From Acidimicrobiales bacterium (GTDB lineage Bacteria; Actinomycetota; Acidimicrobiia; Acidimicrobiales; RAAP-2): a stretch of 6,368 bases of DNA. How positions within the stretch are numbered: the first letter of the stretch is position 1; each line of letters begins with the position of its first letter. Location: positions 1-6,368 of the forward strand of contig JADGOF010000135.1 of the NCBI GenBank assembly GCA_017883105.1, written 5' to 3'. Positions 1 to 6,368 of the stretch are shown here, piece after piece. The notes below the pieces were generated by a model that was not told where the DNA came from, ran no database searches, and was given only the letters and a program-made list of their open reading frames with translations. The translations under genes were made by a program, and so were the position numbers.

Positions 1-2
1 CC

Positions 3-86
3 GGGTCGATTGCCATACCCAGAATTCTTGTCGATCCGCCGACCGATCGCGAGTCAGAGGACTACCTCGTCAATTGCGGATACTGA
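3..86 (+). CDS. possible C-terminal tail of an upstream gene (partial)
   Basis: The frame beginning at base 3 is open from the window edge to a TGA at 84-86 and reads as 27 residues ending DYLVNCGY. Residue composition is protein-like and most third codon positions are G or C, which fits a real gene end. The stretch is too short to assign a family. The other two plus frames are also open here (one stops at 108-110), so frame choice rests on composition and on the stop falling directly before the inverted repeat at 87. It could equally be non-coding. Confidence 0.25.
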   Translation, partial: GSIAIPRILVDPPTDRESEDYLVNCGY

Positions 87-174
87 CCCACGCTCCTAGA
101 CGGGAAGCACACCCCAAGGGCCTGACCTACAGGGCGGCCATCGGGGTTGGTGGAAGGTGCGCTGTTAGCGTGGG
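87..174 (+). other. nested inverted repeats, candidate structured RNA or terminator
   Basis: A perfect 8-bp inverted repeat, CCCACGCT (87-94) and AGCGTGGG (167-174), closes a 72-base interior. Shorter complementary pairs nest inside it in order: GCAC (107-110) with GTGC (157-160), ACCCC (111-115) with GGGGT (143-147), and GG (118-119) with CC (138-139). The tip is GCCTG (120-124) against CAGG plus C (130-135, one bulged G) around an ACCTA loop. The element starts right after the candidate stop at 84-86 and lies upstream of the EAL gene. It could be a terminator of the upstream gene, a leader RNA, or a chance arrangement in GC-rich DNA. It matches no riboswitch class I recognise, including the c-di-GMP classes. 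Confidence 0.3.
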
Positions 175-220
175 AGGGTGCGTGTTGCGGCTGCAAGCAG
201 CAGTACATGCTCAAATTGGA

Positions 221-249
221 TGGAGTGGGCACAGATCGGCGCGTACAAT
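221..249 (+). promoter_or_regulatory. candidate promoter of the EAL-DICT gene
   Basis: TACAAT at 244-249 matches five of six bases of the sigma-70-type -10 consensus. At a 17-base spacing lies TGGAGT (221-226), a poor -35 with three matches. Transcription would start near 256, downstream of the most distal possible start codon (GTG at 178) and upstream of the candidates at 280, 364 and 382. The rest of 175-381 shows no other feature I can support. Confidence 0.4.
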
Positions 250-381
250 CCCCCGCTCCAATCTTCGCAGGCTATACGAGTGAGAGTTCCCGAACTGGCG
301 AGAAAGCCCGGTCAGGGTCCCCGCGCATACAAGGCGACCACGCTCAGTCAAGTTCACCTGGGAATGTGCCGATGTTCAGGG

Positions 382-1668
382 ATGGGGCAAGTTGACGTCA
401 GGGCACGCGGATCAATTCGATCTGCGAAGGGGCGAACGAGGCCGGCTGATGCGCCGAAACTTGTCTTCGATGATCTGCTTGATCGTCGCAACCTCCAACC
501 CGCGTATCAACCGGTCGTTGACCTCGTAACGGGAGAGGAGGTTGGAGCTGAAGCTCTCGCTCGTTGGCCGAATATCGGTATCACCCCGGAGGCGGCATTT
601 CGGTGGGCAACCCAGGTAGGAAGACTCGCACAACTCGACGAAGCATGCCGCACAGCCGCCATTGATGACGCCCTCGCCCACGGCATTCCTCCCCGATTCC
701 GACTGTTCGTCAACCTCGAACCGTCCGTCCTGGTCACCGGCACCGCTGGTCGCCTGTTGGAGAGGGGCGCCGACAAACTCGACCTTGTCGCCGAGATCAC
801 CGAACGCGCTCTGGTGGATCGGCCCGCCGAGCTGCTCCGTGCGGTGCATGAGCTGCGGGTCGCAGGTTGCGCCATAGCGCTCGACGACGTGGGGGCAATG
901 CCCAACTCACTTGCCTTGCTATCCCTCGTCGCACCAGATGTGATCAAGCTCGACTTGTCACTCATCCAACGATGGCCCGACCTTGCCCAGGCGGCCATTC
1001 TCACCAGCGTGGCTTCGTACGCAGAGCGCTCTGGAGCGACCATCCTCGCCGAGGGCGTGGAAACCGAGACCCATCTCCTCCAAGCCCTGGCCCTGGGTGC
1101 CGTGCTCGGCCAAGGTTGGTATTTCAGCCGGGCCGGCCCCTTGGGCTCCTTGTCGTCTCCGACCCATGCGTTCAGCCTTCGCAAGCCACTCCCAACAACG
1201 TCTGTGACGCCGTTCAGTCTCGTCGATCCTCCCACCGTGCGCATCGGGCCCAAGGGACTTCTACTTGGGATTTCCCGGCATCTCGAGAATCAGGGCTTGG
1301 CACTAGGAAATCCACCGGTGGTCCTCGGTGCATTTCAAGAAGCTCGGCGCTTCACTGCAGATACGGCTGTTCGCTACGCCTGCATAGCGTCCCGTTGCCC
1401 CTTGGTGGCCGCCCTGGGTATCGGCTTGTCGTCAGAGCCCATCCCAGGTGTCCGCGGAGTGGCACTGCCTTCGAACGATCCCCTCCGTGGTGAATGGGTG
1501 GTGGTCATTGTCGGCACTCACTACGCCGGCGCACTCATCGCCAAGGACCTTGGCGACTCCGGGCCCGACCGCGACCGGCGGTTTGCCTTCACACTCACCC
1601 ACAACCACGACACCGTACTGAAGGCTGCTCGGTCGCTCCTCGAACGAGTGATTCCCGCTCCTCAGTAG
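382..1668 (+). CDS. EAL-domain c-di-GMP phosphodiesterase with C-terminal DICT sensory domain
   Basis: Counting from ATG 382 (428 aa), residues about 30-265 form an EAL domain, the cyclic-di-GMP-specific phosphodiesterase fold that linearises c-di-GMP to pGpG. Expected catalytic and metal-binding positions are present: E57 in AEALARW, N111 in VNLEP, E138 in AEITER, D168 and D169 in LDDVG, K189 in IKLDL, E224 in AEGVET and Q244 in GQGWYF. An active enzyme is therefore likely. Residues about 277-427 match the DICT domain of actinobacterial signalling proteins, seen in VLGAFQEARRF, DPLRGEWVVVIVG and DRDRRFAFTLTHN. No GGDEF domain, membrane segment or signal peptide is visible, so it is probably cytosolic. 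The start is uncertain: the frame is open back to GTG 178, with GTG 280 and ATG 364 also possible, and none has a well-spaced ribosome site. I chose 382 because conserved sequence begins soon after it. Its base composition looks less GC-rich than its neighbours. Confidence 0.9.
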   Translation: MGQVDVRARGSIRSAKGRTRPADAPKLVFDDLLDRRNLQPAYQPVVDLVTGEEVGAEALARWPNIGITPEAAFRWATQVGRLAQLDEACRTAAIDDALAHGIPPRFRLFVNLEPSVLVTGTAGRLLERGADKLDLVAEITERALVDRPAELLRAVHELRVAGCAIALDDVGAMPNSLALLSLVAPDVIKLDLSLIQRWPDLAQAAILTSVASYAERSGATILAEGVETETHLLQALALGAVLGQGWYFSRAGPLGSLSSPTHAFSLRKPLPTTSVTPFSLVDPPTVRIGPKGLLLGISRHLENQGLALGNPPVVLGAFQEARRFTADTAVRYACIASRCPLVAALGIGLSSEPIPGVRGVALPSNDPLRGEWVVVIVGTHYAGALIAKDLGDSGPDRDRRFAFTLTHNHDTVLKAARSLLERVIPAPQ

Positions 1669-1699
1669 CGATTCCTCGACTGCGAGGTCCTGCGCTACT
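1664..1699. terminator. stem-loop between convergent genes, likely bidirectional terminator
   Basis: AGTAGCG (1664-1670) pairs with CGCTACT (1693-1699). Inside it CCTCG (1674-1678) pairs with CGAGG (1683-1687) around an ACTG loop, with a small internal loop (ATT against TCCTG) between the two helices. The hairpin spans the whole 26-base gap of the convergent pair. Its outer arms contain the TAG stop of the EAL gene (1666-1668) and, on the other strand, the TAG stop of the finger gene (1695-1697). There is no T-run, so it is not a canonical intrinsic terminator. Many high-GC actinobacterial terminators lack a good U-tract. Confidence 0.55.
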
Positions 1700-2045
1700 C
1701 CCGAACGGGTTCGATGACCAGGCCGATCAGGTCCTGCGCCGAGTCGTAGAGATGATCGAACGCATCCCGGTAGGCCTTGAGGCCGGAGGTTCCCGTGAGG
1801 TCGGCTGTCACATCCTCGACGGCCGCTTCGAGCCGGTACAGACGATCGTGCAAGGTCTCGAGATCCCCTTCGGACACGATGACCTGGCCGGCCGGCACGT
1901 GCAGCGCATCGGCCCGCCGCCGGGCCTCATAGGCCCGCTGCCGGTGGGAACGGCTGCAGAACAGGCGGGGTCGGCCGGCACCGTGGGTCTGGGTCACCGG
2001 GCGGTGGCACCAGCCGCACCGAGCACTGACGGATGATTTCGTCAC
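1695..2045 (-). CDS. small Cys/His zinc-finger protein with helical C-terminus, function unknown
   Basis: A 116-residue protein starting at GTG 2045. Residues 9-43 carry CGWC (C10, C13), then GRPRLFCSRSHRQRAYEARRR with C30 and H34. This resembles the treble-clef-like CxxC...CSxxCRQRAYxAR segment of many small actinobacterial hypothetical proteins, with His in place of the usual fourth Cys. The basic RQRAYEARRR stretch could contact nucleic acid. Residues about 58-112 look helical and possibly coiled (DLETLHDRLYRLEAAVEDV and a later helix). No enzymatic motif is seen. No ribosome site lies at normal distance, but a -10-like hexamer sits seven bases before the GTG, suggesting a leaderless message. 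It lies 70 bases behind the F420-type reductase gene on the same strand. A nucleic-acid-binding or regulatory role is inference. Confidence 0.75.
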   Translation of the reverse strand: MTKSSVSARCGWCHRPVTQTHGAGRPRLFCSRSHRQRAYEARRRADALHVPAGQVIVSEGDLETLHDRLYRLEAAVEDVTADLTGTSGLKAYRDAFDHLYDSAQDLIGLVIEPVRE

Positions 2046-2052
2046 GGTGACG

Positions 2053-2058
2053 ATACTA
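2053..2058 (-). promoter_or_regulatory. -10-like TAGTAT placing transcription start at the GTG (leaderless)
   Basis: On the minus strand TAGTAT (2058 to 2053) is followed by seven bases and then GTG at 2045. This is the spacing expected when transcription begins at the first base of the start codon, an arrangement common in actinobacteria. No good -35 is present. A GGTGGAG at 2070-2064 resembles a ribosome site but is 18 bases from the GTG, and an in-frame TGA at 2063-2061 rules out an upstream extension. Confidence 0.45.
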
Positions 2059-2065
2059 GATCACT

Positions 2066-2083
2066 CCACCACGTCACCGGTGG
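2066..2083. repeat. inverted repeat CCACC-N8-GGTGG over the -35 position
   Basis: CCACC (2066-2070) and GGTGG (2079-2083) form a 5-bp inverted repeat with an 8-base spacer that itself holds part of the palindrome CACCGGTG (2075-2082). Relative to the inferred start at 2045 it covers roughly -21 to -38. It could be an operator for the finger gene, or a weak hairpin ending the reductase transcript. Short arms make chance possible. Confidence 0.25.
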
Positions 2084-2115
2084 TTCACCGCGACGAGATC
2101 CCGACGATCCGTGGC

Positions 2116-2529
2116 CTACCGCCGGTCGAGCGCCACCACCGGGATGATCCGTTCCGTCCCGGCCTGGTACTCGGCGAATCCTGGATACAGCTCGGCCTGT
2201 TCGGCATAGACTCGATCCCGTTCGGCGACCTCGACGACCGTGGCGGTCATCTCGATGGTCTCCTCCCCCACTTCCACCGTGACGTTCGGGTTGGCCACCA
2301 GGTTGTAGAACCAGTCCGGATTGGTGTCAGCTCCCGCTTTCGAAGCGAAGACGAACAATCGCTCACCTTCGGGTTTGTACATCATCGGGTTCACCCGCTG
2401 CTTCCCCGACTTGGCACCGGTGGTGGTCAACAGCAGTACCGGGGCACCTTCGAACGGCCCGCCCACCCTGCCTTGGTTGGCCCGAAACTCCTCGATGTTC
2501 CGAGTATTGAAATCGTCCACCTCAGCCAT
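2116..2529 (-). CDS. Ddn-type deazaflavin (F420)-dependent nitroreductase family protein
   Basis: A 137-residue protein of the small split-beta-barrel family that includes mycobacterial Ddn (Rv3547), whose members usually bind reduced F420 and reduce quinones, nitro compounds or enones. Family features seen are NTRNIEEFRANQGRVGG near the N-terminus (8-24), the cofactor-binding segment LLLTTTGAKSGKQRVNPM (32-49), LFVFASKAGADTNPDWFYNLVANP (58-81) and the closing ERIIPVVALDR (126-136). Length is typical. The open frame extends to an ATG at 2580, but ATG 2529 is preferred: AGGGAG lies nine bases upstream and conserved sequence starts just after it. There is no signal peptide or membrane segment. 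The substrate cannot be read from sequence, and an FMN- or FAD-binding relative is the main alternative. Confidence 0.88.
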   Translation of the reverse strand: MAEVDDFNTRNIEEFRANQGRVGGPFEGAPVLLLTTTGAKSGKQRVNPMMYKPEGERLFVFASKAGADTNPDWFYNLVANPNVTVEVGEETIEMTATVVEVAERDRVYAEQAELYPGFAEYQAGTERIIPVVALDRR

Positions 2530-2650
2530 GATCTCTCTCTCCCTCATTCGACTCGGCGGTTGCCGGGGAGCAGAGAGCAACGCTCACCGCTTGACCTTCA
2601 CCCTACGGGCCCACTCAGAAACCCGTGTCGAGTAGATGCTGCGCCGACGG

Positions 2651-2669
2651 TATTCTCGGAGCCGGAGGA
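2651..2669 (+). promoter_or_regulatory. candidate -10 and ribosome-binding site for the zinc-ribbon/methyltransferase pair
   Basis: TATTCT (2651-2656) fits the TAnnnT form of a -10 box, with a weak TCGAGT (2628-2633) at a 17-base spacing. GGAGGA (2664-2669) is a strong ribosome site five bases before ATG 2675. The ribosome site is secure and decides the start; the promoter is tentative. The divergent gap 2530-2674 must also hold the promoter of the reductase gene, for which I see no clear hexamers. Confidence 0.45.
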
Positions 2670-2674
2670 CCGCC

Positions 2675-2935
2675 ATGGACTACCACCCCGACGAGCTGAA
2701 CATCGATGATCTCGATGACTTCTATGACGATGAGGTCTTCTTCCGCACCTGCGGCAAGTGCGGGAGCCGGACGTCACCGCGCTGGTCCGAATCCGCCTGC
2801 CTCGAAGAGGCCCGACACTACGGATGGCGACGGGTGGCCGTATCCGACCGACCGGGGGCCCGGCGCATGGATCTCTGTGGAGCGTGCGCCACCGAGGCCG
2901 GCCTCGGCCCTCCTCTGGCCAGGTGGGGCTATTGA
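2675..2935 (+). CDS. small acidic CxxC zinc-ribbon protein, function unknown
   Basis: An 86-residue protein with a strongly acidic N-terminus (residues 2-20 hold ten Asp or Glu) followed by two CxxC knuckles, CGKC (C26, C29) and CGAC (C68, C71), 38 residues apart. The spacing fits a zinc ribbon. Between the knuckles lie SPRWSESACLEEARHYGWRR and a basic RPGARRMD stretch. ATG 2675 follows GGAGGA at good spacing; an in-frame ATG at 2636 lacks a ribosome site. The stop overlaps the TTG start of the methyltransferase gene in TTGA, so the two are probably co-transcribed and translationally coupled. No enzymatic motif is seen. An adaptor or regulatory role for the neighbouring enzyme is only inference. 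Confidence 0.75.
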   Translation: MDYHPDELNIDDLDDFYDDEVFFRTCGKCGSRTSPRWSESACLEEARHYGWRRVAVSDRPGARRMDLCGACATEAGLGPPLARWGY

Positions 2936-3702
2936 CCCAGGTTGCCGGAGACGTCGACTACGCCCGACACGGCACGGACTACGCCGGCCACCGCCGGACC
3001 GATGCACGGATCGCCTCGCTGGTCGTCGCCGCCCTCGGTAACGCCCACTCGGTGCTCAACGTGGGCGCCGGCACCGGCTCGTACGAACCGAAGGACCGCA
3101 CTGTGGTGGCCGTCGAGCCTTCACCGGCCATGATCGGCCAGAGGCCGGCCGGCCGTGCTCCGGTCGTCCGGGCCGTGGCCGAGGCCCTCCCTTTCGGCGA
3201 CGCCACATGCGACGCCTCGATGGCCATGGTCACCGTCCACCAGTGGCCCGACCCGGTGGCCGCCTTGGCGGAGATGCGGCGGGTGACCGACGGTCCGGTG
3301 GTCATCCTCACCTTCGACCGGGAGGCCCTCGACCGCCTGTGGCTGATGGAGTACGCCCCGGAGCTCAGGGCCGCCGAAGCCGCCCGCTACCCGGACGTCG
3401 CCGCCATCGCCGAGGCGTTGGGCCCGGATAGCCAGATGGTCGAGGTCCCCATCCCCCTGGACTGCGTCGACGGGTTCACCGAGGCATTCTACGGCCGGCC
3501 GGAGGCGTTCCTCGATCCCTCGGTGCGCAGATCCCAGTCGGCGTGGACGTTCCTCGAACCGGGTGTCGAACAACGCGTGGTCGCATCACTGGCCGATGAT
3601 CTGGCTTCCGGGTGGTGGGACGAACGGTTCGGCCATCTGCGCACCCAACCCCAGTTCGTCGGTGCGGTCCGCCTGATCACCGGTGGAGCTCGTCACCGGT
3701 AG
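2932..3702 (+). CDS. class I SAM-dependent methyltransferase
   Basis: A 256-residue protein counted from TTG 2932. It has the Rossmann-fold methyltransferase signatures: motif I VLNVGAGTGS (41-50) for S-adenosylmethionine, the acidic residue after strand 2 in VVAVEPS (E62), AEALPFGDATCDASMAMVTVHQWPD (83-107) covering motifs II and III, and AEMRRV followed by GPVVILTF (113-128). The C-terminal half (DCVDGFTEAFYGRPEAFLDPSVR, DDLASGWWDERFG) resembles a methyltransferase group common in actinobacteria and related to Methyltransf_11/25. The acceptor substrate is unknown. TTG 2932 overlaps the preceding stop by four bases and has AGGTGGGG (2921-2928) just upstream. GTG 2923 in the same frame is an alternative, and the frame is open further back to GTG 2758, inside the zinc-ribbon gene. 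It is probably cytosolic. Confidence 0.9.
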   Translation: MTQVAGDVDYARHGTDYAGHRRTDARIASLVVAALGNAHSVLNVGAGTGSYEPKDRTVVAVEPSPAMIGQRPAGRAPVVRAVAEALPFGDATCDASMAMVTVHQWPDPVAALAEMRRVTDGPVVILTFDREALDRLWLMEYAPELRAAEAARYPDVAAIAEALGPDSQMVEVPIPLDCVDGFTEAFYGRPEAFLDPSVRRSQSAWTFLEPGVEQRVVASLADDLASGWWDERFGHLRTQPQFVGAVRLITGGARHR

Positions 3703-3747
3703 GGGCCGCCACTCCCCCGCTGCCGCGACGGGCGGTCGGAGGTGGGC

Positions 3748-4377
3748 TCAGCGACCGAAGGGTCGGTCGTCCGAAGCGATCACCGTCACCAGTTGGGCCA
3801 GGTCGACCGGACCGTCCGCGGTCGTCGCCCGTTCGCGCCTGGCCCCGGGCGTACCCAGGTTGATCCAACCGAGGAGCTGCTCGTCGTCCTGCGCGGCAAA
3901 CAGGGTGCGTACCGGCTCGGTGGCCAACACCGCGGCGCTCTTCCAGGCGGCTCCCAGTCCGAGGGCGGTGGCGGCCAACACCATGGCGTACCCGGTGCAC
4001 GATGCCGAGGCGACCTGCTCCCATACCGGAACGTTGGAGCTGGGATCGGGCGAGGCGATCAACATGACCGCACACGGGGCGGCAAACGCCTTCCCCTGCA
4101 TCTTGGTGACCACCAGTTCGAGAAGATCGTCACCGCGGAGGGAGTGCAGCCCGGCCACCAGGGCGGCACCGAACCGCTCCCGACCGGCCCCGGTGATCAC
4201 TGCGAACCGCCAGGGGCGCAACCCCCCGTGGTCGGGCACGGTGGTGGCCGTCTGGAGGATTCGGGCCAGCGCATCCTCATCGGGAGCGACGCCGTCGCGG
4301 GCCGGCTCGAGCCGGGGCGTGGCCAGCCGGTCGACCCACCGGTCCTCAGCCGCGTGGTCGTTGTCAGTCGTCGCCAC
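3748..4377 (-). CDS. NAD(P)H nitroreductase-like FMN flavoprotein (YdjA-type)
   Basis: A 209-residue protein of the FMN-dependent nitroreductase family. LARILQTATTVPDHGGLRPWRFAVITG (38-63) matches the FMN-contact region of the YdjA-type subgroup (the usual pattern has DHG.LRPWRF). LGLGAAWKSAAV (139-150) and LLGWINLGTP (168-177) are the family's later signatures. Members usually dimerise and transfer hydride from NAD(P)H to nitro compounds or quinones; the true substrate is unknown. Start is GTG 4377 with GGGAGG (4392-4387) nine bases upstream. The N-terminal 35 residues are polar and poorly conserved, making the protein slightly longer than E. coli YdjA. It lies 108 bases behind the protease gene on the same strand and converges on the methyltransferase gene. 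Confidence 0.87.
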   Translation of the reverse strand: MATTDNDHAAEDRWVDRLATPRLEPARDGVAPDEDALARILQTATTVPDHGGLRPWRFAVITGAGRERFGAALVAGLHSLRGDDLLELVVTKMQGKAFAAPCAVMLIASPDPSSNVPVWEQVASASCTGYAMVLAATALGLGAAWKSAAVLATEPVRTLFAAQDDEQLLGWINLGTPGARRERATTADGPVDLAQLVTVIASDDRPFGR

Positions 4378-4403
4378 GAGCCCGATCCTCCCATCCCTCC
4401 GAT

Positions 4404-4430
4404 GGTGCGTGCAGTGATGATCCCCGCACC
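4404..4430. repeat. inverted repeat GGTGCG-N15-CGCACC in the protease/nitroreductase gap
   Basis: GGTGCG (4404-4409) and CGCACC (4425-4430) are perfect 6-bp arms 15 bases apart, 27-53 bases upstream of the nitroreductase start on the minus strand. It may be an operator or a processing or terminator stem between the two genes. The 4378-4485 gap also holds a mismatched GC-rich hairpin (4463-4479) just beyond the protease stop, without a T-run. Neither is strong. Confidence 0.25.
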
Positions 4431-4485
4431 GTGGGGCAAGTAACTGCCGGGTCGTGCGTTCACCGGGCCTGCGGCCGGGTCGGGG

Positions 4486-6087
<1,602 letters not shown>

Positions 6088-6183
6088 TGTGTGCCTCCTC
6101 GAACATCAGAGTTCCGCCGGTTGTCGCGCACTTCGCCATCGGACCGCCGTCCGGTCGAACGAAACACAAGCGGTGAGGACGAC

Positions 6184-6189
6184 ATCGTA
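6184..6189 (-). promoter_or_regulatory. candidate -10 (TACGAT) of the HtrA-like protease gene
   Basis: Read on the minus strand, TACGAT (6189 to 6184) is the only TAnnnT hexamer I found between the repeats and the protease start. The -35 region is T-rich but poor (GTTTTC at a 16-base spacing). Transcription would begin near 6177, leaving a 5' leader of about 90 bases with a small CGGAC/GTCCG hairpin (6140-6153). Confidence 0.35.
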
Positions 6190-6208
6190 GGACGTGCCCA
6201 CCAGGGAA

Positions 6209-6228
6209 AACCCGCATTTCAGCGGGTT
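6209..6228. repeat. inverted repeat AACCCGC-N6-GCGGGTT, operator or hairpin
   Basis: Perfect 7-bp arms, AACCCGC (6209-6215) and GCGGGTT (6222-6228), flank ATTTCA. Read on the minus strand the hairpin is followed by TT and CCC, so it resembles a short intrinsic terminator. It lies where a divergent promoter region is expected and would be around -32 to -51 of the candidate protease promoter, so a protein-binding site is at least as likely. Confidence 0.45.
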
Positions 6229-6244
6229 CTTAGGCCCTTCTTAG
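6227..6244. repeat. direct repeat TTCTTAG with 11-bp period, candidate regulator site
   Basis: TTCTTAG occurs at 6227-6233 and again at 6238-6244, one helical turn apart and separated by GCCC. The first copy shares two bases with the inverted repeat at 6209-6228. Tandem half-sites at 11-bp period are typical of OmpR/PhoB-family response regulators. The position, about -50 to -67 of the candidate protease promoter, suits an activator. The site could instead serve the rightward gene. Confidence 0.45.
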
Positions 6245-6288
6245 ACCGGGTTCCGAAACGTCGTGCCCGGGTGGGTCGGCGACAGCAG

Positions 6289-6294
6289 TAGCCT
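6289..6294 (+). promoter_or_regulatory. weak candidate -10 (TAGCCT) of the rightmost gene
   Basis: TAGCCT fits TAnnnT and lies ten bases before ATG 6305, so the message would be leaderless or nearly so. This would explain the lack of a ribosome site there. No -35 is recognisable. Confidence 0.25.
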
Positions 6295-6304
6295 GTCGCC
6301 CGGT

Positions 6305-6368
6305 ATGGCCCATCGCATCGAAGTCGAACTCACCAGTCAAACCGGGGACTCCACGTGGACGTGGCGCG
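6305..6368 (+). CDS. N-terminus of a protein cut by the window edge
   Basis: ATG 6305 opens a frame that runs to the end of the window, reading MAHRIEVELTSQTGDSTWTWR. The alternating hydrophobic and charged residues suggest a beta strand at the N-terminus. It is divergent from the protease gene. No ribosome site is visible. Only 21 residues are present, so the product cannot be identified. Confidence 0.55.
   Translation, partial: MAHRIEVELTSQTGDSTWTWR

Noticed and set aside
87..380. c-di-GMP riboswitch upstream of the EAL gene
   Set aside because: I looked for the conserved core of the class I aptamer and did not find it; the nested stems do not match its three-way junction.
393..400. Perfect 8-bp palindrome TGACGTCA, preceded by a TTGACG -35-like hexamer at 392-397
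   Set aside because: Sits just inside the chosen start of the EAL gene, has no -10 at proper spacing, and an 8-bp palindrome is expected by chance.
1494..2036. Plus-strand frame of 180 codons after the EAL domain
   Set aside because: It overlaps the DICT end of the EAL gene out of frame and is antisense to the finger gene; no family resemblance.
2047..2709. Plus-strand open frame of 220 codons
   Set aside because: It lies antisense to the well-supported Ddn-type reductase, crosses into the zinc-ribbon gene, and shows no domain-like sequence. It is a shadow of high GC content.
3703..3747. Possible terminator in the 45-base gap between the convergent methyltransferase and nitroreductase genes
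   Set aside because: Only short imperfect GC-rich complementarities (such as GCCGCC with GGGCGG) and no T-run. Some termination signal is expected there, but I cannot point to one.
3683..4443. Long plus-strand open frames antisense to the nitroreductase gene (3683-4417 and 3742-4443)
   Set aside because: Low-complexity Arg/Gly/Ser/Pro composition, opposite a frame with clear nitroreductase motifs.

Overview
The window looks like an ordinary chromosomal segment from a high-GC actinobacterium. The evidence is base composition, frequent GTG/TTG starts, a Ddn-type deazaflavin (F420) reductase, a methyltransferase of a type common in actinobacteria, an EAL protein ending in a DICT domain, and a membrane-anchored HtrA protease with a long proline-rich cytoplasmic tail. 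Acidimicrobiia is a plausible class, but the sequence alone does not prove it. No mobile element, CRISPR array, tRNA or rRNA was seen.

Layout, left to right. Positions 1-86 may hold the last codons of an upstream plus-strand gene. Positions 87-381 are a leader region with a nested set of inverted repeats (87-174) and a -10-like TACAAT (244-249). A plus-strand EAL-DICT protein follows (about 382-1668). It converges on a minus-strand Cys/His-finger protein (1695-2045) across a stem-loop that contains both stop codons. Upstream of the finger gene on the minus strand lies a Ddn/F420-type reductase (2116-2529). Divergent from it is a plus-strand pair: an acidic CxxC zinc-ribbon protein (2675-2935) overlapping a class I SAM-dependent methyltransferase (2932-3702) by TTGA. 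The methyltransferase converges on a minus-strand FMN nitroreductase-like protein (3748-4377), which lies behind a minus-strand HtrA-like serine protease (4486-6087). A divergent regulatory region (6088-6304) with an 11-bp-period direct repeat and an inverted repeat separates the protease from a gene cut by the right edge (6305 onward).

The genes do not form one obvious pathway. Themes are second-messenger turnover (EAL-DICT), envelope protein quality control (HtrA) and flavin/deazaflavin redox chemistry (two unrelated reductases). The only strong coupling is the zinc-ribbon/methyltransferase overlap. I saw no convincing new multi-gene system. The best leads are the repeat cluster in front of the protease, the nested fold in front of the EAL gene, and the stem-loop shared by two convergent genes. 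The EAL gene and its leader look lower in GC than the rest of the window.
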